Assembly (NCBI RefSeq): GCF_029851875.1
Contig: NZ_JARKVC010000040.1
Coordinates: forward strand, 1-41,647
Origin: Actinomyces sp.
GTDB taxonomy: Bacteria; Actinomycetota; Actinomycetes; Actinomycetales; Actinomycetaceae
Length of the DNA: 41,647 bases
Direction of reading: 5' to 3'
The notes below the pieces were generated by a model. The model made no database searches, was not told the origin of the DNA, and was given only the letters and a program-made list of their open reading frames with translations. Of this stretch, positions 1-7,503 are shown piece after piece (within the stretch, counting starts at the first letter, position 1; each line of letters begins with the position of its first letter). Position numbers and translations under genes: made by a program.

Positions 1-19
1 GGCCCGCCCCGGCGCTCAG

Positions 20-62
20 ACGAGGCAGCGCCCGTCCCCTGGGGGGACGGGCGCTGCCTCGT
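20..62. terminator. Perfect 20-bp hairpin, probable terminator
   Basis: Bases 20-39 pair perfectly with 43-62 around a three-base loop. The hairpin lies just past the stop codon of the minus-strand gene 82-735, where a terminator is expected. It has no T-tract on either side, which is common for terminators in high-GC actinobacteria. It could also stop a gene entering from the left on the plus strand. Confidence 0.75.
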
Positions 63-81
63 GCCTGAGGACCAAGCGGTC

Positions 82-735
82 TCACACGCGCAGGCCGATC
101 CCGCTCATGCGCCGCACGGCCCCCTGCGACAGCGCCTCGTGGAGGTCAGCACGGTCCGCTGGCCCCTCCAGCAGGGCCGGGTAGGTAGCCAGCATGCCCA
201 GGAGGGTGCCGATCTCCTCGCCTACGACGCGTCGTCCCCACAGGCCCAGGCGAGCGGCCAGCTGGGCGTCAGCCTCGATGCCGGGCAGCAGCTGCGCCAC
301 GGCCAGAGCGTCGAAGGAGCCCTCGCGGGCCAGCCTGGTCAGCCCTCCAGCGCGGTCTGGTCCCAGACCGTCGAGCAGCGTGAGGCAGAAGTCGCTCAGC
401 AGCCCCAGGCTCAGGTAGGTCTTGAGCAGCCGCTCGGGCCAGTCCGCCGGGCGCAGGCGCTCGTCGAACTCACCGAGGCAGCCGCGAAAGACCTCCGCGA
501 GCGTGGTGGCCTGCCATCCCTGCTCCGCACAGACCGCCTCCACCTGGGCGAAGGAGTCCACACGGCGCGCCGCCGTCTGCAGCAGCTCGATCCTCAGCGC
601 CATCGAGGGAGCCTTGTCCGCGTCCTTGGCGTGCCGGATGCTCGCCACCGAGGAGGCGAAGGCGACCACGCCGAGGACGGCGGGCAGGTACCCGGTGGAG
701 GAAGGCGCTGACAGGGGGGAGGCGGCATCAGTCAT
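82..735 (-). CDS. Hypothetical protein, 217 aa
   Basis: I do not recognise a family. The start is ATG at 735, chosen because a -10-like TAGGCT (742-747) lies exactly 6 bases upstream and no Shine-Dalgarno is visible; an in-frame GTG at 741 is the alternative. A short hydrophobic stretch at about residues 17-32 (GYLPAVLGVVAFASSVA) could be a membrane anchor or signal anchor. The rest is soluble, helical and rich in Leu, Ala, Arg and Glu, with four cysteines (for example in AVCAEQGW and GLLSDFCLTLL). The coding strand shows the same GC-rich third-position bias as its neighbours, so the gene is probably real. It is transcribed alone, away from the helicase, and is followed by a strong hairpin. 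No function is proposed. Confidence 0.65.
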   Translation of the reverse strand: MTDAASPLSAPSSTGYLPAVLGVVAFASSVASIRHAKDADKAPSMALRIELLQTAARRVDSFAQVEAVCAEQGWQATTLAEVFRGCLGEFDERLRPADWPERLLKTYLSLGLLSDFCLTLLDGLGPDRAGGLTRLAREGSFDALAVAQLLPGIEADAQLAARLGLWGRRVVGEEIGTLLGMLATYPALLEGPADRADLHEALSQGAVRRMSGIGLRV

Positions 736-1057
736 GGACACAGCCTAGGTCGCCCGCTGTGCCCGTGAGTTCGCCCACGCCGACCCAGCACGGCCGGTGC
801 TGACCAGGACGGGAGCGAGCGCAGGCCGCTAAGGTGGCCCTGTCCACGGTTGCCCGGTCGTCCAGCAGCCACGCCCCGCCGGCTCGACGCCCTGAGCGGA
901 GCAGATTCACGATCGGCTGCCACCTATGCCAGGCCGCCCTCGCCGTCGCCCGTCAGCCCGAGGCACACCGCCTCAGACCAGGCAGGCCACGCACCAACGC
1001 ACCTGTGCCGCTGTCCGGCACGGGCACGTACGCGGCCGATCAGACTGAAGGAACGTC
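736..1057. other. 322-bp divergent intergenic region with no gene
   Basis: This gap lies between two divergent genes. On the minus side it holds TAGGCT at 742-747, a plausible -10 for the hypothetical gene. On the plus side it ends with a clear Shine-Dalgarno GAAGGAA (1047-1053) for the helicase. A weak 6-bp hairpin (786-791 with 797-802) is the only other structure. I see no convincing plus-strand promoter and no conserved small ORF. If the helicase promoter lies far upstream, its mRNA has a long 5' leader. Confidence 0.5.
742..747 (-). promoter_or_regulatory. -10 box TAGGCT, leaderless start
   Basis: TAGGCT on the minus strand ends 6 bases before ATG 735. Transcription would begin at or next to the start codon. 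No good -35 is visible. Confidence 0.45.
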
Positions 1058-2728
1058 GTGACTGACGACATCACCGCCCGGGACGCCAGCGAGCCCGGCG
1101 CCCAGCCCGTGACCGAGGCCGCCCAGGCCCAGCCCGGCTCCGGGGTCATCGAGACCGCTCAGGCCCACGCCCCGGTCCTGGACGAGGCCACCCCCGACAT
1201 CACTGACGAGGGTGAGGAGACCGACCTGAGCGCCAAGACCTTCGCCGACTTCGGCGTGGAGCCCGAGATCAGCCAGGCCCTGGCCGACAAGGGCATCATC
1301 CACCCTTTCCCGATCCAGGCGCTGACCCTGCCGGTGGCCCTGGACGGGCGTGACGTCATCGGTCAGGCCAAGACCGGAACCGGCAAGACGCTCGGCTTCG
1401 GGATCCCGTTGCTCATGGACACCCTGGGCCCGGGTGAGGAGGGCTGGGACGAGGACCCGGCCTCCGGCTCGCCACAGGCCCTGGTGGTCCTGCCCACCCG
1501 CGAGCTGGCCAAGCAGGTGGCCACCGAGCTGTCCCAGGCCGCGGCCAGGCGCACCGTGCGCATCGTCCAGGTCTACGGCGGTCGCGCCTACGAGCCCCAG
1601 ATCGAGGCGCTGGAGAAGGGGGCCGAGGTCGTGGTCGGTACCCCCGGACGCCTCATCGACCTCATGGAGCGGGGCGTGCTGTCCCTGGAGCACGTGACCA
1701 CCGTGGTCCTGGACGAGGCCGACGAGATGCTCGACCTCGGCTTCCTGCCGGACGTGGAGAAGATCCTGGCGCGGACCCGTCCCGACCGTCAGACCATGCT
1801 CTTCAGCGCCACCATGCCCGGCGCCGTCGTGGCTCTGGCCCGCCGCTACATGTCCAAGCCGACCCACATCCGTGCTCAGGACCCGGGCGACGAGTCGATG
1901 ACCGTCACCAGCGTCAAGCAGGTGGTCTACCGCACCCACGCCCTCAACAAGGTCGAGGTCGTCTCGCGCATCCTGCAGGCCCGTGGACGTGGCCGCACCA
2001 TCATCTTCACCCGCACCAAGCGCACGGCGGCCCGCGTGGCCGAGGACCTGGAGGCGCGCGGCTTCGCCACGGCTGCCCTGCACGGGGACCTGGGGCAGGG
2101 CGCGCGCGAGCAGGCTCTGCGAGCCTTCCGCCACGGCAAGGTTGACGTCCTGGTGGCCACCGACGTGGCCGCCCGCGGTATCGACGTCGACGACGTCACC
2201 CACGTCATCAACTACCAGTGCCCCGAGGACGAGAAGATCTACGTCCACCGCATCGGCCGGACCGGTCGTGCCGGGCACTCCGGCACCGCGGTCACCTTTG
2301 TGGACTGGGACGACGTGCCCCGCTGGCGCCTGATCGCCAAGGCCCTGGGCCTGCCGCTCGAGGAGCCGCTGGAGACCTACCACACCAGCGAGCACCTCTT
2401 CTCCGACCTCGACGTTCCTGAGGGCGTGACCGGTACGCTGCCCAGGAGCCAGCGCACGCTGGCAGGGCTGGCGGCCGAGGAGATCGAGGACCTGGGCGAG
2501 ACCGGCAGACGGCACCGTGAGGGCGGGCGTACCTCCCGCTCCGGCGGGCGCGGCAGGCGTGGCGGCCGCTCAGGCTCCCCTGCGTCCTCCCGGGGACGCC
2601 GCGGCGGCGAGCAGCCGGGCGAGGGCGAGGCGACGGCGTCGCGGCGCGGCTCCGGAGCGCCGCGCACGCGGACCCGCAAGCGCACCCGTGGCGGTCGCTC
2701 CACGGAGCGTCCCTCCGGCGAGGAGTGA
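1058..2728 (+). CDS. DEAD-box ATP-dependent RNA helicase
   Basis: This is an ATP-driven RNA-unwinding enzyme of the DeaD/RhlE/CsdA type, acting in ribosome assembly, mRNA decay or cold adaptation. The 556-aa protein has an acidic N-terminal extension (1-60), a Q motif region (FADFGVEPEI to PFPIQA, about 64-89), motif I AKTGTGKT (about 103-110), PTRELA, motif II DEAD (about 219-222), motif III SAT (about 250-252), ARGID and motif VI HRIGRTGRAG (about 398). The last 70 residues are an Arg/Gly/Ser-rich tail of the RGG type that typically binds RNA. The GTG start at 1058 is preceded by GAAGGAA at 1047-1053. The gene stands alone and ends convergently with marC. Exact orthology among DeaD-like helicases cannot be settled by eye. 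Confidence 0.95.
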   Translation: MTDDITARDASEPGAQPVTEAAQAQPGSGVIETAQAHAPVLDEATPDITDEGEETDLSAKTFADFGVEPEISQALADKGIIHPFPIQALTLPVALDGRDVIGQAKTGTGKTLGFGIPLLMDTLGPGEEGWDEDPASGSPQALVVLPTRELAKQVATELSQAAARRTVRIVQVYGGRAYEPQIEALEKGAEVVVGTPGRLIDLMERGVLSLEHVTTVVLDEADEMLDLGFLPDVEKILARTRPDRQTMLFSATMPGAVVALARRYMSKPTHIRAQDPGDESMTVTSVKQVVYRTHALNKVEVVSRILQARGRGRTIIFTRTKRTAARVAEDLEARGFATAALHGDLGQGAREQALRAFRHGKVDVLVATDVAARGIDVDDVTHVINYQCPEDEKIYVHRIGRTGRAGHSGTAVTFVDWDDVPRWRLIAKALGLPLEEPLETYHTSEHLFSDLDVPEGVTGTLPRSQRTLAGLAAEEIEDLGETGRRHREGGRTSRSGGRGRRGGRSGSPASSRGRRGGEQPGEGEATASRRGSGAPRTRTRKRTRGGRSTERPSGEE

Positions 2729-2746
2729 ACCGCTCCCCCTTCGCAG

Positions 2747-2825
2747 CGCTGGCTACCCCTTCGAGCCCCCTCCCCTGAGATGACGTGTCTTGGGGGCGGC
2801 GAAGGACTCCCAGGGGCAGCCAGCG
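2747..2825. terminator. Long structured hairpin between convergent genes
   Basis: Bases 2747-2760 pair with 2812-2825 (8 bp, one mismatch, then 5 bp). An inner stem GCCCCC (2765-2770) pairs with GGGGGC (2792-2797). It sits between the ends of the helicase and marC genes and may act as a bidirectional terminator. There is no T-run. Confidence 0.45.
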
Positions 2826-2836
2826 TGCAGAGGAGG

Positions 2837-3466
2837 TCAGAAGTGCTGGTGGATCCAGGCCAGCACGCCGTCGCCCATCATCTGCACCGCGATCGCTGCC
2901 AGAAGCAGGCCGAAGATGCGCGTGAGCACGCGGATCCCCGACTCCCCCAGGACCCGGTGCAAGGGCAAGGAGAAGCGCAGCGACAGCCAGATGACGACGT
3001 GGGTGGCCACCAGCGCCGCCACGATGCTCGCCCACCCGACCACCGGCGTGCTGGCCGAGTCCACAGCCACCATCGCAGCGACGATCGCACCGGGGCCGGC
3101 CAGCAGCGGCGTGCCCAGCGGGACGAGGGCCGCGTTGGCCGTCACCGCGTCCGGGTCCGGGTTCTCGTCGGCACGATCCGTCAGCAGCTCCAGGGCCACC
3201 AGCAGCAGGAGCAGGCCTCCGGAGAACTGCAGAGCCGGCACGGAGATCCCCAGGAAGGTGAGGATGTAGCGTCCGAAGAGCGCGAAGGCCACGATGACGG
3301 CGAAGGAGACGAGCGTGGCCTGCCGGGCCGAGGCCCTGCGCTGGGCGTCAGTCTGCCGGCTGGTCAGTGACAGGAAGATCGGCACCGCGCCCAGCGGGTC
3401 CTGGATGACCAGGATCGTGGTGAAGGAGGTGGCGAACAGGGACAGGCTGAAGATCGAGTCGAGCAT
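2837..3466 (-). CDS. MarC family integral membrane protein
   Basis: This 209-aa protein belongs to the MarC/UPF0056 family of inner-membrane proteins with about six transmembrane helices. The biochemical role is unsettled; early links to multiple antibiotic resistance were not upheld, and some archaeal relatives transport neutral amino acids. Family signatures are visible: an early DPLGAVPIFLSLT, then PLLAGPGAIVAAM, and a late RIFGLLLAAIAVQMMGDG near the C-terminus. Length matches the family (about 200-220 aa). The start ATG 3466 gives the typical short N-terminus; the best SD-like sequence (AGAGGA) is too far upstream to be convincing. The gene is monocistronic and convergent with the helicase. 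Five to six hydrophobic segments support a membrane location. Confidence 0.9.
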   Translation of the reverse strand: MLDSIFSLSLFATSFTTILVIQDPLGAVPIFLSLTSRQTDAQRRASARQATLVSFAVIVAFALFGRYILTFLGISVPALQFSGGLLLLLVALELLTDRADENPDPDAVTANAALVPLGTPLLAGPGAIVAAMVAVDSASTPVVGWASIVAALVATHVVIWLSLRFSLPLHRVLGESGIRVLTRIFGLLLAAIAVQMMGDGVLAWIHQHF

Positions 3467-3562
3467 GCGGGGTGTGGCGATCCTCTTCTAGGCGGTCGAT
3501 GACAGGCAGCGTAGACGCTACGGGCTCCGCCGGCTATCTGAGCGTCACCGGCTGCGCCCTCG

Positions 3563-4408
3563 TCACGGGGTGACCAGCGGCAGGCTCCCCTCCCCCACGA
3601 TCTGCTCCAGGAGCTCAGGCGGCATGAGGTTCTCCCCCAACCGGTTCGGCTTTCCCTCGCCGTGGTAGTCCGAGGCTCCTGAGCAGGCTAGCCCCAGCCG
3701 GTGGGCGAGCTCGCGCGCCTGCTCACGCTGGGAGGCGTCGTGATCGCGGTGGTCGACCTCGAGGGCAGCCAGACCGGCCTCAGCCATACGCGCGAAGGTC
3801 TCGTCCGGCACAAGACGACGCTGACGCCCGCCGGCGCGGGGGTGCGCGGCCACCGGCACCCCTCCCGCCGCCCGGACCAGCTCGCACGCCCGTACCGGGT
3901 CCAGGGCCCAGTGGCCGACGTAGTAGGGGCTGCCTGTCGCCAGCGGCCCGGCGAAGGCAGCCGAGCGGTCAGGGAAGGAGCCAGCAGCCACCAGGGCGTC
4001 AGCGATGTGCGGACGCCCGATCGTCACGGCCTGCGAGGCCTGGGCGACCACGTCCTCCCACGTGACCGGGTAGTCCTGGCTCAGCAGCTCGACGATGCGC
4101 CGGGCGCGGCTGGCACGCGAGGCGCGGGCGTGCGCGAAGGCCTGCTCCAGGCCAGGAGCGTCAGGATCGGGCAGGTAGGCCAGCAGGTGCAGGGTGGCAC
4201 CGCGGTCCGTGCACGAGATCTCGACCCCGCGCAGCAGGCTGACTCCCGTGCTGCTCACCGCCGTCTCGGCCTCGGCCCAGCCCCTCGTGGTGTCATGGTC
4301 CGTCAGGCCGACGACGTCGAGGCCCGCCCTGGCAGCGGCGGCCATGAGCCGGGCCGGGGTGTCGGTGCCGTCAGAGCACACGGAGTGGGTGTGGGGGTCG
4401 ATACGCAC
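3563..4408 (-). CDS. PHP-domain phosphoesterase (TrpH/RNase AM-like)
   Basis: This 281-aa PHP-domain metalloenzyme belongs to the group that includes E. coli YciV (RNase AM) and 3',5'-nucleotide phosphatases. These enzymes remove phosphate from pAp-type nucleotides or trim 5' ends of RNA. Metal-binding motifs are all present: DPHTHS (H6, H8), D13, TDHDT (D37, H38), E63 (GVEISC), H at about 134 (RPHIADAL), AAHPRAG at about 189 and DYHGEGKPN near residue 244. The start is GTG at 4408, the only one placing HxH at the N-terminus as usual, with -10-like TAGACT 6 bases upstream and no SD. The gene is divergent from pepP. Exact substrate is inferred from the family only. Confidence 0.88.
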   Translation of the reverse strand: MRIDPHTHSVCSDGTDTPARLMAAAARAGLDVVGLTDHDTTRGWAEAETAVSSTGVSLLRGVEISCTDRGATLHLLAYLPDPDAPGLEQAFAHARASRASRARRIVELLSQDYPVTWEDVVAQASQAVTIGRPHIADALVAAGSFPDRSAAFAGPLATGSPYYVGHWALDPVRACELVRAAGGVPVAAHPRAGGRQRRLVPDETFARMAEAGLAALEVDHRDHDASQREQARELAHRLGLACSGASDYHGEGKPNRLGENLMPPELLEQIVGEGSLPLVTP

Positions 4409-4414
4409 CCCCGC

Positions 4415-4420
4415 AGTCTA
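4415..4420 (-). promoter_or_regulatory. -10 box TAGACT, leaderless start
   Basis: TAGACT on the minus strand lies 6 bases before the GTG start of the PHP gene at 4408, giving a likely leaderless mRNA. Confidence 0.5.
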
Positions 4421-4531
4421 GGAGAGCGTGCCTGGTCGCGGTCGGGCGGGCTCGCGCTGTCCCGGCCCTCACCGGCAGGCCCGTGCCCCGGCGCGCTCTG
4501 GGGCGCTGTGGCCCTGCAGGCCGAGCAGTGA

Positions 4532-4537
4532 CAGGAT
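4532..4537 (+). promoter_or_regulatory. -10-like CAGGAT, leaderless start
   Basis: CAGGAT ends 6 bases before ATG 4544 of pepP. The same hexamer at the same distance precedes galK (35755-35760) and, at 7 bases, the LOG gene. Confidence 0.35.
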
Positions 4538-4543
4538 GCCGCT

Positions 4544-6118
4544 ATGAACGACACCCAGAGCACCTCGGCCTCCGCCCAGGAGGAGCCCCAGTCCCTCGCC
4601 CAGCGTGGCAACAACCGCTCGCGCCAGCCTGCCAACCAGGCCTTCCGCGACTTCATCGGCTCAGGATGGGGCCCGCGTCCCTGCGAGCCTCCGGCTCGCA
4701 GCGAGGCCGCGCCGTGGGCCGCCAGGCGCCAGGCCGCGCTGGGAGCCACGTTCGTCGGCGAGCGCCTCGTGATCCCGGCCGGCCCGCTCAAGACCCGCAA
4801 CAACGACTGCGACTACCGCTTCCGCCCGCACTCGGCCTTCGCCCACCTGACTGGTACCGGCACGGACTTCGAGCCGGACGCCGTCCTGGTCCTGGAGCCC
4901 CTGACCGCGCCGGGTCAGGCTCCCGCCCAGGGCGAGGCCACTCACGAGGCCGTCATCTACTTCCGCCCCCGTGCCTCGCGCTCCAGCGAGGAGTTCTACG
5001 CCAACCCGCGTTACGGCGAGCTGTGGGTGGGAGCGCGTCCCTCGATCCAGGAGGTCGAGGCCGTCACCGGTGTGCGCGCTGCCCACATCGACACTCTCGG
5101 TGACGCTCTGGCCAAGGACGCCGGCGTCGACGGGGTGCGGCTGCGCGTGGTCGCCGAGGCTGACGAGTCGGTGACGGCCCTGGTCAACCAGGTCCGTCAG
5201 GCTGCCGGGCTGGCCAGCGGCCAGGAGGCCGTGCAGGTCGACGACGCCCTGGCGGAGGCCACCAGCGAGCTGCGCATCATCAAGGACGCCTGGGAGGTCG
5301 CCGAGCTCCAGAAGGCCGTGGACGTGACCAAGGAGGGCTTTGACGACCTCATCCGCTCCATCCCCCGCGCCACCGGGCACTGGCGTGGCGAGCGGGTCCT
5401 GGAGGGAGCCTTCGGCGCCAGGGCTCGTGAGGAGGGCAACGGCCTGGGCTACGAGACCATCGCGGCCGCCGGCAACCACGCCAACACCCTGCACTGGATC
5501 GGCAACGACGGCGCCGTGCACCCCGGCGAGCTGGTCCTCGTGGACGCCGGTGTGGAGGTCGACTCGCTCTACACCGCTGACGTCACCCGTACCATCCCGG
5601 TCGACGGCCGCTTCACCGAGCCTCAGCGCCGCGTCTACGAGGCTGTTCTGGAGGCCGCTGACGCCGCCTTCGCCCGCGCGAACGAGCCCGGCTGCCGCTT
5701 CCGCGACGTCCACACCGCGGCGATGGAGGTGATCGCGGCCAAGATCGCGCAGTGGGGCCTGCTGCCCGAGGGGGTGAGCGCTGAGGACTCGCTGTCCGCT
5801 GACGGTCAGTACCACCGTCGGTGGATGGTGCACGGCACCAGCCACCACCTGGGCCTGGACGTCCACGACTGCGCCCAGGCACGCCGCGAGATGTCAATGG
5901 ACGCCGAGCTGGCTCCCGGCATGGTCTTCACCATCGAGCCGGGCCTGTACTTCCGTGCCGACGACCTCCTCGTCCCCGAGGAGCTGCGCGGCATCGGCGT
6001 GCGTATCGAGGACGACGTCGTCGTGCGTGAGGACGGAAAGGTCGAGTACCTGACAGCGGGAGTCCCACGGACCGCGGACGAGGTCGAGGCCTGGGTCAGC
6101 GGCCTCATCGCCGACTGA
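4544..6118 (+). CDS. pepP: Aminopeptidase P (Xaa-Pro aminopeptidase, M24B)
   Basis: This cytosolic metallopeptidase removes the N-terminal residue from peptides with proline in position 2. The 524-aa protein has an aminopeptidase P N-terminal domain (about 60-230, with RNNDCDYRFRPHSAFAHLTG) and a pita-bread catalytic domain. The five metal ligands are visible: Asp in DAGVEVDS (about 334), Asp in TADVTRT (about 345), His in HGTSHHLGLDVHD (about 430), Glu in TIEPGLYF (about 464) and Glu in GVRIEDDV (about 488). Length is typical of actinobacterial homologues, which carry an N-terminal extension over E. coli PepP (441 aa). Start ATG 4544 has no SD but a CAGGAT hexamer 6 bases upstream. The gene is divergent from the PHP gene and stands alone. 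Confidence 0.95.
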   Translation: MNDTQSTSASAQEEPQSLAQRGNNRSRQPANQAFRDFIGSGWGPRPCEPPARSEAAPWAARRQAALGATFVGERLVIPAGPLKTRNNDCDYRFRPHSAFAHLTGTGTDFEPDAVLVLEPLTAPGQAPAQGEATHEAVIYFRPRASRSSEEFYANPRYGELWVGARPSIQEVEAVTGVRAAHIDTLGDALAKDAGVDGVRLRVVAEADESVTALVNQVRQAAGLASGQEAVQVDDALAEATSELRIIKDAWEVAELQKAVDVTKEGFDDLIRSIPRATGHWRGERVLEGAFGARAREEGNGLGYETIAAAGNHANTLHWIGNDGAVHPGELVLVDAGVEVDSLYTADVTRTIPVDGRFTEPQRRVYEAVLEAADAAFARANEPGCRFRDVHTAAMEVIAAKIAQWGLLPEGVSAEDSLSADGQYHRRWMVHGTSHHLGLDVHDCAQARREMSMDAELAPGMVFTIEPGLYFRADDLLVPEELRGIGVRIEDDVVVREDGKVEYLTAGVPRTADEVEAWVSGLIAD

Positions 6119-6129
6119 GATCGCTCCCT

Positions 6130-6140
6130 CCCCCCCCCCC
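6130..6140. repeat. Homopolymer tract of 11 C
   Basis: Eleven consecutive C bases lie between the pepP stop and the -35 box of the metal operon. Such a tract can slip in replication. It is outside any coding region and ends 25 bases upstream of TTGACA. Confidence 0.9.
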
Positions 6141-6165
6141 GGCGGCTTCTTAGCGCAGGTCACTC

Positions 6166-6196
6166 TTGACATCACATCACTATCTACCGATATCAT
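6166..6196 (+). promoter_or_regulatory. Promoter of arsR-CDF operon (TTGACA...TATCAT)
   Basis: A consensus -35 TTGACA (6166-6171) is followed after 19 bases by TATCAT (6191-6196). GATATC at 17-base spacing is an alternative -10. TATCAT ends 6 bases before ATG 6203, so the message is probably leaderless. No SD precedes the ATG. Confidence 0.75.
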
Positions 6197-6201
6197 CGGT
6201 A
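6185..6201. promoter_or_regulatory. Perfect 7-3-7 palindromic operator
   Basis: TACCGAT-ATC-ATCGGTA is a perfect inverted repeat. It covers the -10 box and ends one base before the start codon of the ArsR-type gene. This is the arrangement expected for an autorepressor; bound regulator would block RNA polymerase until metal releases it. Confidence 0.75.
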
Positions 6202-6202
6202 C

Positions 6203-6568
6203 ATGCCGATTGTTCATGAGCTTCTCCCCACGGACGTCCCCCAGGACGAGGACGCCGTCGCCCGAGCCCGTTCACTCGCCCACCTCCTGTCGGTCCTGGG
6301 AGACGCGACCCGCTTGGCGATCCTCTCCCACCTGCGCGGCGGGGAGCACCGGGTCGGCGAGCTCGCCACCCACCTGGGCCTGGCGCAGTCCACCGTCTCC
6401 CAGCACCTGGAGGTGCTGCGCGGAGCCGGTCTCATCTCGACCCACACCCACGGCCGCGCCCACGTCAGCCGCCTGGAGCACACCGACGAGCTGACGGCCG
6501 TGCTCGTCACAGGCGCCGCCCTGGCCCGCACCGCCAGCCGGCCCGTCCAGGAGGAGGCACGCGCATGA
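6203..6568 (+). CDS. ArsR/SmtB family metal-responsive repressor
   Basis: This 121-aa winged-helix regulator probably represses itself and the downstream cation exporter until metal binds. Domain order is the standard ArsR fold: LGDATRLAILSHL (32-44), recognition region VGELATHLGLAQSTVSQHL (51-69), and a beta-wing with HTHGRAHVSRL (81-91). The protein has no cysteine, so arsenic, mercury or cadmium thiolate sensing of the classic alpha-3 type is excluded. The second half of the SmtB/CzrA alpha-5 His pair is also missing. Candidate ligands are H81, H83, H87, H93, nearby acidic residues and H5. The stop overlaps the next start (ATGA, 6565-6568), implying coupled translation. Zinc, cobalt or nickel is inferred as the effector from the partner gene. 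Confidence 0.9.
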   Translation: MPIVHELLPTDVPQDEDAVARARSLAHLLSVLGDATRLAILSHLRGGEHRVGELATHLGLAQSTVSQHLEVLRGAGLISTHTHGRAHVSRLEHTDELTAVLVTGAALARTASRPVQEEARA

Positions 6569-7473
6569 CCTCCTCCCACGACCACAGCCAGGGCGCCGAC
6601 CGCACTCGCCTTGCCATCGCCCTGACAGTCACGACCTCGGTCCTCGTTGGTGAGGTCGTCGTCGGCTGGCTCAGCGGCTCGCTGTCGCTCCTGGCTGACG
6701 CCGGGCACATGGCCACCGACTCAGCCGGCCTGGTCGTGGCCCTGCTCGCCGCGCACCTGGCCTCCCGTCCCTCCACCGACCGCTCGACCTGGGGCATGAG
6801 GCGCAGCGAGGTCATCGGTGCCGCCCTCCAGGCGGGCATGCTCAGCCTGGTCGGGGTGAGCGTGGCGGTACGCGCCGTCACCAACCTCCTCCAGCCGGAG
6901 ACGATCCAGGCCGGGGGGATGCTCGTCATGGGCACCGTCGGCCTGGCCGCGAACCTGGTCAGCCTCCTCGTGCTCTCAGGGGAGCACGGCGCCAGCCTCA
7001 ACATGCGCGCCGCCGTCCTGGAGGTGACGGCCGACGCGCTCGGTTCTGTGGGGGTGATCGTGGCCGGGCTCGTCATCCGTCTGACTGGCTGGGTCCAGGC
7101 GGACGCCATCGCCTCGCTGCTCATCGCCGCCCTCATCATCCCGCGCGCGGCGACGCTCCTGCGTGCCGCCGGCCGGGTCCTGATGGACTTCACCCCCACC
7201 GAGCTCGACCTGGCCGAGGTCCGCCGCCACCTCAGCGAGCTCCCCGAGGTCCTGGCCGTCCACGACCTGCACGCCTGGCAGGTCTCCAGCAGCCTGCCTG
7301 TCCTGACCGCGCACGTGGTGGTGCACGACGCCTGTCTGGACGCCTGCCGCAGCGAGGAGGTGCTCGACGCCCTTCAGCAGTGCGTCGCCGAGCACTTCCC
7401 CGTGCGCATCACCCACGCGACCTTCCAGATCGAGTCGGCCGGGCACCACCAGCACGAGGCCGGCTGCTGCTGA
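6565..7473 (+). CDS. CDF-family cation efflux transporter (CzcD/ZitB-like)
   Basis: This 302-aa cation diffusion facilitator exports divalent metal, most likely Zn(II), using proton antiport. Six transmembrane helices are followed by a cytosolic domain (about 195-290). The helix 2 metal site is intact: LLADAGHMATD supplies H48 and D52. Helix 5 reads EVTADALGSVGV, so the pair is E153/D157 instead of the usual H/D. The N-terminus (SSHDHS) and the C-terminus (GHHQHEAGCC) carry short His/Cys clusters that may bind metal. Start ATG 6565 overlaps the regulator stop by 4 bases. The same promoter and operator should control both genes. It ends 30 bases from a convergent gene. Confidence 0.93.
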   Translation: MTSSHDHSQGADRTRLAIALTVTTSVLVGEVVVGWLSGSLSLLADAGHMATDSAGLVVALLAAHLASRPSTDRSTWGMRRSEVIGAALQAGMLSLVGVSVAVRAVTNLLQPETIQAGGMLVMGTVGLAANLVSLLVLSGEHGASLNMRAAVLEVTADALGSVGVIVAGLVIRLTGWVQADAIASLLIAALIIPRAATLLRAAGRVLMDFTPTELDLAEVRRHLSELPEVLAVHDLHAWQVSSSLPVLTAHVVVHDACLDACRSEEVLDALQQCVAEHFPVRITHATFQIESAGHHQHEAGCC

Positions 7474-7503
7474 GAAGCGCCGCAGCCAGCCACGGGCAGA
7501 CGC

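Noticed and set aside
4661-5866. Long minus-strand open frame of about 400 codons inside pepP
   Set aside because: It is the complement of a clearly conserved gene. High GC makes antisense frames open by chance; the translation has no motif and is Gly/Val/Asp-rich as expected for a shadow.
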